A program made the position numbers and the translations under genes. From Flammulina velutipes (lineage: Eukaryota; Basidiomycota; Agaricomycetes; Agaricales; Physalacriaceae), in assembly GCA_011800155.1 (NCBI GenBank), contig CM022370.1, positions 2,728,001-2,792,000 of the forward strand: a stretch of DNA of 64,000 nucleotides, in the 5' to 3' direction. Shown here one piece after another: positions 23,767-34,408 of this stretch (its first letter is position 1; each line of letters begins with the position of its first letter). The notes under the pieces are model-generated. The model was not told where the DNA came from. It saw only the letters and a list, made by a program, of their open reading frames with translations, and did no database searches.

Positions 23767-24773
23767 ATGGATCCTTCCCATCGCTCTCGTTTCCCTCTCA
23801 TTCAAGTCTCCGACGCGCACTTCACGCGTGAACACGTCTACTCCATGCTTCATACCACCAGCAAAACGAGTACCAACGAGGCGCCGTTCATCCTCATAAG
23901 CGATCTCCTCCTAGACGAAATCAAAAAACCGCCTCCTCCCACACTCTCACCTTCTCGGTGAGTCGCATTCTCCATCTATCATTCGTCCACTGAGTGAAGC
24001 GACTCTCAGAATCGACGGGACCCTCAAACGCCGAAAAAACATAATGGGTTTCGCAGACGAATTCATCTCCCTCTCCAGAGCTCTAGTTCTCGTCTACACA
24101 GATATCACCCCGCTCATCAGCAGCAACACGACCTTATCTGTGCAACAGCAGCATGAACTCGAACAGCTGTCTACCAAGTTGATGAAGCTCATCACGCGCT
24201 ATGAGACCAAGGTCGCTGCAATCCAAGAGGTCTGTCATATTTAACCGTGAATGTTGCCAGCTCAACTGATTTCCGCCTAACTCAAAAGACCTTCTTCACA
24301 TGGAAGCAGCGAAGTGTTTTCTATGGCGGGTTGACAGGTGCTGTGCTCGTGTCCGTGGCCATCTTGCTCCTTCTCTCCTTCTTCAACGCTTCCCTGGTGG
24401 ATTTTCCTACAATTCGGTCCATCCTGGACGCCACAGACACCACTGTTTTGATCATCGCCGGACTTGCAACAGCTTGGTGTCGTACGTGTTTCTCTTTCGT
24501 AATCTCTCCTCTCTGATTAACCATTCTCTAGTGAACGCCAGTCTCGCGTCGTTAGAAGGAACACAAAGACTCCTGACTTACTTTTCAGAGTATACCTTCA
24601 GAGACGTGATGGGCTGGCTGGCCTTCCACGATTCCCTCGAGCCCTTCATCAAGTCTGGTCATTCCATTCAGAACTATCCTTTTTCTCGGAACCTCAAAGA
24701 GAAGGTTTGCCGTTCTCTTGTATTGCTGTCTAGTTTCTTACGGCCCAGTCGTAGTGGGTGGTTGACAGTATGA
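23767..24773 (+). CDS. Lineage-specific two-pass membrane protein, paralogue of the 32.8-kb gene
   Basis: I do not recognise a named family. Four exons are supported by canonical introns and by the matching structure in a second copy at 32801-33855. The soluble N-terminal part leads into RIDGTLKRRKNIM after intron 1. A helical segment with LEQLSTKLMKLITRYETKV ends at intron 2. Two hydrophobic stretches follow (LVSVAILLLLSFFN and TTVLIIAGLATAW), then after intron 3 an amphipathic tail with FRDVMGWLAFHDSLE. Intron positions and phases equal those of the paralogue although residue identity is low. The 3' end after NLKEK is uncertain; a short intron may exist there. Confidence 0.65.
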
Positions 24774-25542
24774 AGAGGGCATTCATATACGAAGAAGAGA
24801 TGCGTATATTCAGAAACGCATATGGATATAAATTACTCTTGTGAGAGTGATCAAGGTGTGTGCTCACAGCAAGACTATTAAATTCTCAGCACTCACTCAC
24901 AATTGTATAGTCGCAGATTCCCGTTGCAACGAAATTTTGACGTTCCCGTTCTGTGCTATTTAGCTGTTTGTCTGAACCTGTGAACTACTGTATCCTTACC
25001 CATCCATTCCTTGCGTTGTACGAAGCTTTGCAATTGAATTCATCGAAGTGGAATAGGTACTACTCAGGTAGAACGAGTCATATTACGCCGCTCAAGAGGT
25101 GCCAGATCTCTGACTCTTATGCATTGTTCGATCATCGCTGTGGACGCCACAGCGGTGCAATGAGTGGTACCGGTAGATCTTGAGCAGTAATTTTGTACAT
25201 TGAAGATGACCCATATGTAATGTTCCATATCACAATCTTGGTACTCATGTTGTGTGTGAAAGACGTGATCGAAAGCCGTGCTTTCTTGGGAGGACTACAT
25301 ATCGTGAGAAGAATTCCAAGATTCAACCTCTTGACGTCGTCTGGTAACCGTCCTTCTCGCCGCCTGCATCCCGCACACCTGTCTCTCTCTCGACCTCTGA
25401 CGTGGTGTCGTGTCTTTTCGTGACTTTTTTTTGGGGGGGCGATACAATTACGCCACGTTGTGGTAAGGTTAGGGTCTGCCGACGCGTGACAACGCACACG
25501 CTTCTTGTGACCTGTCACCCAACGCGTCCTCTTCCGCCCACC
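24774..25542. other. Intergenic region holding a decayed MITE
   Basis: Apart from the TIR relic at 25093-25333 and a GGTTAGGGTC motif at 25468, 73 bases upstream of CTF4, I see nothing I can assign. Confidence 0.45.
25093..25333. mobile_element. Decayed shorter relative of the 11.8-kb MITE, inverse orientation
   Basis: The left end has CAAGAGGTGCCAGATCTCTG, identical to the terminal repeat at 11790. The right end (25316-25333) reads CCAAGATTCAACCTCTTG, the complementary terminal repeat with ten internal bases deleted. Inner sequence also matches: GTGGACGCCACAGCG corresponds to GTGGCGTCCATGGC near 12155 on the other strand. TCGTGAGAAGAATTCC matches the inside of the left end of the other copy. 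Flanking octamers ACGCCGCT (25085-25092) and ACGTCGTC (25334-25341) agree at five of eight positions. They may be an eroded target duplication. Confidence 0.8.
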
Positions 25543-28500
25543 ATGTCGGAGAACACGACAGAAATCAACGTGAACGCTCTTCAAGGACGTCTCAATCTCG
25601 CATTCTCCAAAGATGGCTCGTGCGTACTCTCATCACTGTCTGGCAGCGTCTAACAGTGACACGGCACAGACGACTGTTCACCGGAGGAACAGATTACATG
25701 GTACACATGGTCAACCTCGATGAACACCCAGCCATGGACGGGGAACCGCTAATATCGGACAACGAGCTCGAAGAGATTCTTACATGCATGGAATGTTGCG
25801 TGCGTTCTTGCACAATTCACATCTGCCCATTCGCTTAACACTCCGACAGGGTGACTCTTTGCTGGTGGGGACGAGCAATTCAGTCGTACATCGTTTCAGG
25901 AAGGACACACCAGAGCATCTAGGAAGCGTAGGCTCTGTCAATGGTGTACCCGTGCAATGTATTGCGATAGATCCCAAAGGGAAGAAGGTCGCGATAGGCT
26001 CACAGTGCGTCCTCTTTCTATCCTTTTCTTCATATCTAACAGCATCTGCTCCAGAGACCCGGCAATACGAATCATAGATCTGGAAGACTTGGACTATGTT
26101 CGCGCGATAGAAGGACACCCCGGTGGTGTGCGCAAAGTTTCATGGCACCCATCTCTTCCTATCCTGGTAAGCATGCAAAGCATCTCCCCTACACTGACCT
26201 AATCATTTCCCAAAGCTTGCTTGTGGTGCCAACGGCGTCTTAACAGTATGGGATCTATCAGGAGACGAACCCCAGATCCAAAAGAAACTAGACGGCATCA
26301 TCCCTGCCGTAAAAGACGTCGAGTGTGTATCCTCCAGTCTTCGTTCCTGCCCGTACTCACGTCTTCTAGCTCTATGGAATACCTCCATGACTGCTCTGGG
26401 GCCTGGCATCCAAGCGGTGAATACTTTGCTGTCATAACAAAGAGCCACGGTACGTCTAACTGTAAAAGCTACAAATATTTCCAACTTTGCTTTCAATAGA
26501 GATTGTGACCATCTCCTACCCCGCATTAATCAAAACTGGCTGGTTCATACACAAGAATATTACAGGGACTCCTACCGCCATTGCCATGTCAATTAACGGA
26601 GCCTATATTGCTACGGCTACAGGACGACACGTCTGCGTCTGGTCGACGGACACAAAGACTCTCGTAGCACAGTCAGTTTCTCATTCATTCTGTTATTCTC
26701 CGTCTGAGTGACATCTATACAGACATACCACCAAGAACGAGAACCTGATCACACAGATTGCGTTCTCACCCCGAGACAATACCTTAGCCTGGACAGACTA
26801 TCATGGTTTCCTTACCCAGTGGCGAAACCCTGTCCCGAGCAGCAAACCAAGCCCCGTCGAAGTCACAGCCGCCAAATCCTCTTCGGAGTCGGATGTCGAC
26901 CACGAGTTCGATGACTTGACAGAAGGGGGGGACTGGGAGGCGCTTGTTGACAAACTACCCTCAGCATTGAAAGACGACGAGACTGATGCTGGGGTTGAAG
27001 AGGCTGAACTAAATTATGTAGGTGGGTAACAAGTAACCATACCAACCGTGTTTCTGTTGCTCATGCTCATTTAGTCAACGTTACGGAGCCTCAACCTCCC
27101 TTTCAACCAGGTGCAACACCGATGGACAACAAGAAGCGTTACCTCGGTATGCCCTCCTGTAAGGGTATCATCACTCTACTGACATTTCATAGCGTACAAT
27201 ACCATCGGGGTTATCGAAGTGACTGACCAGGCTGAACACTATATCATTAACATCGAGTTCTTTGATCGTTCGACACGTCGTGGATTGCATTTCACCAGCG
27301 CTCTGAAATACGACATGGGCTACCTCGGTGAGCTATATGATATAGATCCTGCTCAGTCAACATATTTATGTGTTACAGGTGAACGCGGCGCGGTATTCGC
27401 CTGCCCACCGGAAGAAACACACACCGCGCAAGTTATCTACAAACCGTACGGTACATGGTCATCACAGACGGACTGGAAATATGACCTGCAGCGTCAGGGT
27501 GTCCGCGTCCTCGGTGTCGCTGCTGGGAGCGTTGCGCCGGCGTCGAGTCTGCGCGAGAGCACCGACGGCGACTTACAAGGCTACGGGAATGTGGTCATTG
27601 CCACTGACGAAGGCGATTTGACGTTTTTGAGCGGTACTGGGAGAGAAAGACGAATAATGGGCTTGGGTGCTGATTTTGTTTCGATGGTGGCTGGGCCTGA
27701 ATGGGTGTTCGTGGTGCACCGTGCTGGTGGGACGACCATGGATGGTGCGTCTACTCAATTCACCGTTGAACGACTGATGGAGTTTGCATCTCAAGGCTCC
27801 CAAAATCTCTCGTACAGTATGATCAACTTTGACGACTTTACGGTTCGACAACGAGATTATCTACCTGTGCCCAAAGATCATCTTCTCAAATGGGTAGGGA
27901 TTACGGGTGAAGGAGTGAGGTTCTTTTCTTTCTTAGATTTCATGAGTCTAATTTTCTTTAGGCTCCGGCGATTTATGATAGTAGTGGTCGTATCCATGTC
28001 CTCACGAAGCATCGGATACCACACCATGCATCATGGGCACGCATCATGGACACATCTCTCCTTGAACGACGTCAAGGCAAGGATGAGTCGTACTGGCCTG
28101 TGGGTATTGAAGGGAACACGTTCATGTGTCTGATCTTGAAGGTATGGACATAGTGTTTGTCTCGTTTCTTCATTCTCATATTACGCCAGGGAAGACAAGA
28201 TTATCCTGGCTTCCCTAGACCTCTTATTCAGGAGCTTCCCATTAGCATGCCGTTCAGAAGTGATGATCCCAAAGAGGAGCAGTACGTTATATTCTCTGTC
28301 CACAGCTATTGCTTTTCCTCACATAAATTTAGAATCGAACGTGAGATGCTACTGCGCGATATGGCCCTCGATGCATTGGACGAGGAGCTCACCAACGAAG
28401 ATATCATCTCCAAAGAACGCGCGATGGACAAGGAATTCATACAGCTCATCCAGGCTGCCTGCAAGAACGACAACGTTCCCCGTGCCATCGAGCTCCTCAA

Positions 28501-29452
28501 GCTCCTCCACAACAAAGCTTCAATAGACGCAGCCGCCAAGATCGCGGACTATTACCACCTCGCGGGGTTCAAAGAAAAGGTCCTTCGGTTCAAGGAAATA
28601 CGAGAGGAGACCGAAGATCGGCTGGAGGTGGCTCGGGAGAAGCGGAGGCGGTGGAACAAGTCGGAGGCCCCAGCCAGGCGATTACCAGAGGTGGGCGATG
28701 GTGGTGGGTTGGGTCGAGCGAAGCCGTTTCAGGACTTTGGGCCTCCCCCGGCTATTGCGAGGCCTGGTCTTGCGCGTGCGCAGCCCAGTGTTGAGCGGAG
28801 CAAGTATGAGAGGGACGAGGCGGCTCCGTGGGACGACGAGCCCACGCAGGAAGATGAGAAGATGAGGGAGCCTGAGGTGAAACGGAAGCGAACGCCTGAG
28901 ATGGAGGAAGAGGACACCTCGATGCCTCCTCCGCCTCCAAAACAACCGAGTATGTCTTATTTCCAACAACTCTTCAATTGCTTGATGCTGATGTACGCTG
29001 AAGAAACCAATCCCTTTGCGCGGAAGCATCCTCAGGAAACGACCCGGAATCCATTTTCGCGGCGGACTGACAGCAACAAGATCCTACAGAAAAGCGAGAG
29101 TTTCTTTGAAAAAGTCGATGCTGCTGAATCTGTCAGTGCAAAGCCTAAACGTGAGGGACTCCTTTTCTTTTACAGGTTTGTCAATGTTAATATGTGTTCT
29201 ATAGGTACGCTCAAGGGTAAGGACAAGGAAAAGGAGGGAGGACCTCGACAAACTACGTTGTTCGGTATGCTTCCCAAGCAGAATGGTGTCAAAAAGACGA
29301 CGAGCAAGAGGGCGACCAATGGCGAGGAGGACTCTCAGATGACGGATGTGCCCATGTCAGATGCGCAGGACTCTGACGTGACGATGGTGGCGACGCAGCA
29401 AGCAACGGACTGGGAAGAAACGCAGCCAGCTGAGGAGGACAGTCAATTATGA
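25543..29452 (+). CDS. CTF4: CTF4/AND-1/Mcl1 replisome adaptor
   Basis: Trimeric hub that links the CMG helicase to DNA polymerase alpha and other clients. It also supports sister-chromatid cohesion. About thirteen exons from ATG 25543 to stop 29450-29452. The N-terminal WD40 propeller is visible as repeats, for example [34 protein letters not shown] and [12 protein letters not shown] middle acidic linker follows ([14 protein letters not shown]). The second propeller (SepB domain) includes [12 protein letters not shown] and a C-terminal helical bundle with [14 protein letters not shown]. The tail is charged and carries [11 protein letters not shown], which resembles a PIP-type peptide. No HMG box is seen, unlike vertebrate AND-1. 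Confidence 0.92.
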
Positions 29453-29539
29453 TTTTGTGAGGTTTATGCCAATAATGAGTAGTGTGTGTTAATGCTATGT
29501 ATATAAATGTGGGGTGGATATGTATATGCAATGTGTAAT

Positions 29540-31060
29540 TTAATTGTCCTCTCTGAGGTTGTCGCGAACGCCGAGGTCCTATGAGATGATTCAATGGAGA
29601 AGATGGGAAAAGTAGAGCGTATTGCTTACCTGGGGAGCGAAGGGCCACTCGTCGAAAGCCTTTACGATCAGCTTCCAATCTCTCACGTCCAAACACCTCA
29701 CCGGCGTGGAGGGGTCCGCCCTTTCCTCTGGGGGTAGGGAGGGATCATGTAGTTTTTTGGCCAAAGTCTCGCCATTAGGGCCTAGCAGACTATAAACCAC
29801 ATACAATCAGAGGAAAACAAGGGGCGCAAAAAGAGAAGAAGCTCACCCAAGGGCTTTCGAGATGGGCTGAATTCGCAGGACAAATAGGCGTCGCAGGCAG
29901 TAATCCCATTTATCCATTAGGTGTGGAGGAATAACCTGGAAGTTCATTAATTAGTCTTATATCCCGCATGTCGATATGACACAATACGCACGTCCTGCGC
30001 GTCTGCACGCGGGATTACCACTGCAGTTTGAAAGGGGGCGGTTCCCTTCAGCGCGCGCTTCGTCTGCTTCTGGTACGCTGGCGGTGCCGGATGAAAATGT
30101 GCCTCAAAAGGCTGGGTAGCTTCATACGGAACGGGGGACGTGCAAGTCGACAAGGCTTGAGTGATGAGCGAAAGCTTGCAACGCGCTGCCACACCCTCCG
30201 TGACCGTAGCTGCCATCCGCTGGGAGCCGTTAGAACGAGAATAGATGAGAAGGAAAGGGAAAGGACGAACGCGATAGAGGCCATGGGAAAGCACGAACTG
30301 GAGTGGAATCCTTCCGTATTTAAACAACCAGCCTTTCTCTGGTATGAAACGGAGTATTTGGGAGACGAGCTGGTCGCCGTAGACGTTGGACTGGACGTGG
30401 GAGATGTATCGGAGTTGGGGGTGTACTGCGCGAGTTAGATGGGTTATATTAGAAGAGTATTAATGATGGACGAACAAGTCTCCCAAGGATGAGTCTGAAC
30501 ATCTTTGAAATGCCCCGCCGCGTGCAGCTTGTCGTACGTCGCCCAAAACAGACCAGAGTGCGAAAAGACAACTATGCGGTCGTCGAGCTTCTCTAATGGC
30601 TGGGGAAGGGGAGTTCAGTCGCGTTTACGGTGGTTATCTGGAGAGGACGGCGCACTTTGAGATACTTGAGGTATTCCGGGACTTCTTCGAGGACTATGAG
30701 CTTTTTTATTCGCTCCCGCGGTAAATTCAGCAGGGCTCTCGTGAGTTGACCAGGTCCTGTAACGAGTTGATCAGAGCTACAGGTAGACTTTGCAGACGAA
30801 AACACACCAGGAAATGCCTCTATAATCGTCTGGTCCTTCACTCCGTCTGGAACAAACGCCTCTGCTATCTGTCTAGCAGCCTCTGGATCTGACAATGTTA
30901 TTCGACTGTTCGTGAGCTTGTTTGATCTGAAGATTGCACGCCATTTGCTGGGTGGAGGTAGCGTCACGCTGTAGAACCGTTTTGGAGTCGCAGTGAAGAC
31001 GGAAAAGAGCTGGGCGCGTCGACATGTAGTTTGCAGACAGTTCATCATCAACAAATCCAC
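29540..31060 (-). CDS. MTF1: Mitochondrial transcription factor MTF1 (mtTFB; rRNA dimethylase-like)
   Basis: Partner of mitochondrial RNA polymerase for promoter melting; it has the fold of rRNA adenine dimethylases. ATG 31060, with alternatives at 31048 and 31045. The first exon begins with a basic leader (CRRAQLFSVFTATPKRFYS) suited to mitochondrial import. TIIEAFPG is followed, after an intron, by GPGQLTRALL, which resembles the SAM-binding motif I (GPGxGxLT) with changes. LEEVPEYLKYLK follows. The middle exon has WLFKYGRIPLQFVLSHGLY. The last exons give SLLGPNGETLAKKL and DWKLIVKAFDEWPF, ending NLREDN. Introns are short; the stop is 29540-29542. It converges with CTF4 with 87 bases between stops. 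Confidence 0.8.
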
Positions 31061-31119
31061 GCGCTAAAAATAATTTCGAGAATGTAAGCGCCGCCGGCAG
31101 TGGATTGAGGTTAGGGTTT
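31002..31119. repeat. Direct repeat copy 1 (MTF1 start and promoter)
   Basis: About 115 bases covering the first MTF1 codons and the upstream region to TTAGGGTTT (31111-31119). Similar to 32424-32535 by eye, from GAAAAGAGCTGGGCGCGTCG through GAGGTTAGGGTTT. Confidence 0.8.
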
Positions 31120-31343
31120 ACTCGGGTGGCGTAGGCGAATTCAGTGGGAAAGATATCTATTACTCAGAGGTTACATTTAAACGTCGCGAAGCTGATGTTG
31201 ACCTATTGCAAGGAGGGTTCAATGTACAACCTTGTTTGCCTATTTCCTCAATATCACTTCCGCCGCGTTATTACTTGGAGTATGTGGTACCCTATGAAAC
31301 GTATAGAATGAATTATCACAATGGTAACGTATAGAATGAATCA
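31061..31343. other. Intergenic gap between MTF1 and the next minus-strand gene
   Basis: About 280 bases. It holds the MTF1 upstream region with the telobox-like TTAGGGTTT at 31111. A short tandem-like piece (ACGTATAGAATGAATxATCACAATG, in two fragments) occurs at 31298-31352. Confidence 0.5.
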
Positions 31344-32270
31344 TCACAATGTTAAACCGACTGAGAAATCACGATAGAACACATCTCTTTCTTCCATCGT
31401 CTCGTATAAATCGTGCCTCATGATATCGTCTTCAATCCTTAGCAGAACGGGATACGACCACCCCGGCACACGTCTGCCAGATAGAAAGGTTGACTGCGAG
31501 TCCAAGTTCCATATATGAGGCTGTACGCCAGCACAGCAAATGCCCATCACAAGTGTCAGTAGCCTCAGCATCCTCGCTATGGCCTCACCCTCCGAGCCGT
31601 TGGCAACGCCCAATAGCTGGATGCACATACATTGTATATGTTCTTCGTACCTTTCCGCGCTCTCTTTGAGATCATGGAGCCTATCGATGAGATCCTGGAG
31701 TTTCGTAGGTAGAGCCTCGGTAAAGATCGTACCCTTTGAGGGTTTCCCAAACCAACGCGCGTAAATCGACGTCGGCCGTGGGCCATATTTGTCCCGCATA
31801 ATGGAAACGAGAGGCTCTTCCATCGAGAGGATACTATCCTCACTGGCCTCGATAGCAACACGAAGTGCATCGAAGGAAGCTGCCATCTTTCGGATCTGTG
31901 AGCGCACTTCTTCGTCGAGTTGTTGACCGGAATCAAGTAGACCAGCACATCTGTCTAGAAGAGCTGCCACGTCCTGTTGGGCATCACAGAGGCTGGATAG
32001 GGCTTTATGTGTGATATCACGAAAAGACGATACAATGGGGCCGCATGTTGGTTCGAGCGTGTGGGCATAGAATATGAGATTGACAGCGCGGAAGATATAT
32101 TGGTGTTCTGCGTTGTTGAGGTCGATGGGAACTTGAAGGGGCATGAGCCACTCGGTCTGTTCAACGGGTAGTATCATAAGCATAGTGAACGTATCGTGAG
32201 AACAAACCTTCAAGTAGGATTTGATACCAACAAGCGTCGTTTCCCGCTCACTAAACGACAATCCATACAT
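31344..32270 (-). CDS. Lineage-specific protein, paralogue of the 56.7-kb gene
   Basis: I do not recognise the family. Read with one intron: exon 1 MYGLSFSERETTLVGIKSYL, an intron starting GTTTGTTC, then exon 2 from TEWLMPLQVPID to the stop at 31344. The protein is about 290 residues, mostly alpha-helical, with DAQQDVAALLDRC and later YEEHIQCMCIQLLG. The highly conserved centre is KYGPRPTSIYARWFGKPSKG. The copy at 56688-57585 has the same intron position and about 60 percent identical residues by eye in exon 2. Purifying selection between the two copies makes a real gene likely. No signal peptide, membrane span or catalytic motif is evident. Confidence 0.75.
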   Translation of the reverse strand: MYGLSFSERETTLVGIKSYLKVCSHDTFTMLMILPVEQTEWLMPLQVPIDLNNAEHQYIFRAVNLIFYAHTLEPTCGPIVSSFRDITHKALSSLCDAQQDVAALLDRCAGLLDSGQQLDEEVRSQIRKMAASFDALRVAIEASEDSILSMEEPLVSIMRDKYGPRPTSIYARWFGKPSKGTIFTEALPTKLQDLIDRLHDLKESAERYEEHIQCMCIQLLGVANGSEGEAIARMLRLLTLVMGICCAGVQPHIWNLDSQSTFLSGRRVPGWSYPVLLRIEDDIMRHDLYETMEERDVFYRDFSVGLTL

Positions 32271-32423
32271 GACCTGTTGTTCTCTTAGTCTCCTACAAAA
32301 TGATACAATTGCGACCTACTTCTTTGATGTTGGTGGTCGAAAGCTAAGCTGGTCGAGTCCACTGCCGGCGGCAACCAGATTTGTTTCTCCATGGACCAGC
32401 TGGACCAGCTGCATTCACTACTT

Positions 32424-32535
32424 GAAAAGAGCTGGGCGCTTCGACATCCAGCTTGTAGATAGTTCATGATCAGCAAATGCAAGCGCCAGAGATAATTTCG
32501 CTGGAAGCGCCACTACTAGGCCGAGGTTAGGGTTT
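32424..32535 (-). pseudogene. Duplicated 5' fragment of MTF1
   Basis: The minus strand reads MNYLQAGCRSAQLFS here (within 32424-32482), against MNCLQTTCRRAQLFS at the start of MTF1. The similarity continues upstream of the start to GAGGTTAGGGTTT. The coding sequence is then lost into unrelated sequence, so it is a truncated copy. It now lies between two lineage-specific genes and forms part of the upstream region of the plus-strand gene at 32801. Confidence 0.75.
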
Positions 32536-32561
32536 CAGTCGCTTGACTCTTGACCATCACC
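32523..32561 (+). promoter_or_regulatory. Conserved upstream block with TTAGGGTTT, second copy
   Basis: GAGGTTAGGGTTTCAGTCGC, then CTTGACCATCACC; the partner is at 23541-23576. TTAGGGTTT here is at 32527-32535 and also belongs to the duplicated MTF1 upstream region. Confidence 0.5.
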
Positions 32562-32800
32562 ACTCTCCTTGTCCTTGTCCTCGCTCTCTTAGTATTTCTG
32601 GCATCTTTCAACTATTCTTTCCTGCTCGCTGTATCCTCTCTCTCATTCTTGCTCGCGTTTCTGTTCGTATTCCTTTTGCTCGGCCTTTCTCAAAGCTCGG
32701 TGCTCGCGTCTATCTCAGTGCTCGCGCCTCTCTCTCCTCTGACCGATCCATTTTGTCTCATCCTTTCTTACTTGCTATCACCTTCCAGATACATCACATC

Positions 32801-33855
32801 ATGTCTGCCCGCCCAGCATTGCGTATTGCCGTGCAATCTGTCGCCGATACTGAAGCTCGCGTCGCTTGGATTCTCTCCTATCCAGACCTTACCTCCATCA
32901 CCGTAGCTCCGTTCACCGACATGAGTGAGCTATTCATCGCTGATACCAAAAGACAACTGGATCCCTGTAGGTGAGTGACCTTCAAGTTGTACTTGTCTCT
33001 TTCTTTCTTATTGATACGGTCCTTAGCATCGACGGGACCTTCCAATTCAAGCAAAACATTCTGGCCTTCACATATGAAATCGGCCCTATCTCCCAGAATC
33101 TCTGCAGCCTCTACGACCAGATCATCCCGAATATCACCGTCACGCATACACATCTGAATACGCAGCAGCACAGCAACCTGGCAACTCTTATCGTCGAGCT
33201 GGAGGGACACCTGTGGGAGTATCATGACAAAGTCATCGACATTCAAGACGTTCGTCTTATCAATCTTAATTAGTTTACCAGGCTGAACTGACTCTTATCT
33301 ATAGAATCTTTCGTTCTTTGAGAAACGTAAAATGGTTTTACGAATATTACTATCGGCAGTGCTCGCATTCGCAATACTGGTCTACCTCTTAACCCCCGTT
33401 TTCTATTCGGGAACAGTCCCCGACCTACATTTGGACGCACTGCGCGAGCTAGTCGCGCTATTCGTTGCCTTGCCTTCTTTCTTGGCTTGTATGCTATATT
33501 TCTTTTACATCTTCTCACTCCTGACTCTTCTCCAGTGAAAGCGAGCATAGAAGAGCAAGAAAGGACACTCCTCTTCCACGCCAATTTTCTGGAATCCAGC
33601 TTTGAAGATATCCGTGGCTGGTTTGACTTCCTTGACTTCCTCCAAACGCTGAACCACGGGGGTCAATTTACGCGCGAAAACTTTCGTCTTTCTATCAATT
33701 TTAAAAAGAAGGTGAGTTATGGGTTCGTTCTTTCCTCACAGTTCTCTTACTGGTCAAAGTGGATCGATGGCAGGCTGGAGACAATGGAAGTGCTGAAGCA
33801 TACAATTCGCCATTTTGTTCCCCGTCCCCCCACAGTGGTACTCTCCGCTGCATAG
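32801..33855 (+). CDS. Lineage-specific two-pass membrane protein, paralogue of the 23.8-kb gene
   Basis: No named family recognised. Four exons match the 23767-24773 gene in number, phase and position. Exon 1 ends at DPC, and exon 2 begins SIDGTFQFKQNIL, against RIDGTLKRRKNIM. Exon 3 has two hydrophobic stretches (ILLSAVLAFAILVYLL and LVALFVALPSFLA). Exon 4 begins KASIEEQERTLLFHANFLE and includes DIRGWFDFLDFLQTLN. A possible 30-base final intron (GTGAGT..CACAG) at about 33712 is in frame either way, so the C-terminus is uncertain. ATG 32801 was chosen because the paralogue starts at the equivalent distance from the shared upstream block. Confidence 0.65.
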
Positions 33856-34408
33856 GACACCCCACCACTTGACAGACACTGTCTCTTTGCCCCACAACCA
33901 GGTGTGTGCACTTTTCAACTTTAGTTGTGCACTAACTCATTCGTCTTGATTCTACAGAAACACAAGCGCGTCTCGATTCCTTGATTCGACCTGTACGATT
34001 TGAAGATAGAAGCTTTTCCCCACTTTGTAATATAACGTGTACATGATTTTCGTAAGCGCGAAAGCTATGGGTAGAGGTGCTGTACATAGACAATGAACGT
34101 TTCCAGTCATCTCAAGAACGGGTTCCAACGTGCTGAATTTGTCAAAGCGCAAGTTTGGCGCAAGTCGGCTGCTTTGCCGCCACCGGAACTGTGAACCTGA
34201 ACGGCTTACAGCGTTCTACCATCGCCATCTCAGGAAGCTCAGCTTGCACATTAATATCGCCTGAGCGACTATAACCGATTCGAATGACTGTGAAGTGTGG
34301 GATACGACATGATTTCGAGAGCAAGGTAACAGGTGGCAAGTCATGCCAATTAAGCTATGTTTTGGCGGCGCAAATTCATTCTATTCATTAGGTTACTTAG
34401 TACTTTAC
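33856..34408. other. Intergenic stretch between convergent genes
   Basis: About 550 bases between the membrane-protein gene and the minus-strand P450. I see nothing assignable; presumably 3' UTRs. Confidence 0.5.

Noticed and set aside
31344..32270. Possibility that the ARWFGKPSKG family is a transposon gene
   Set aside because: The copies have a conserved intron, no terminal repeats around them, and no transposase, RT or zinc-knuckle motif.
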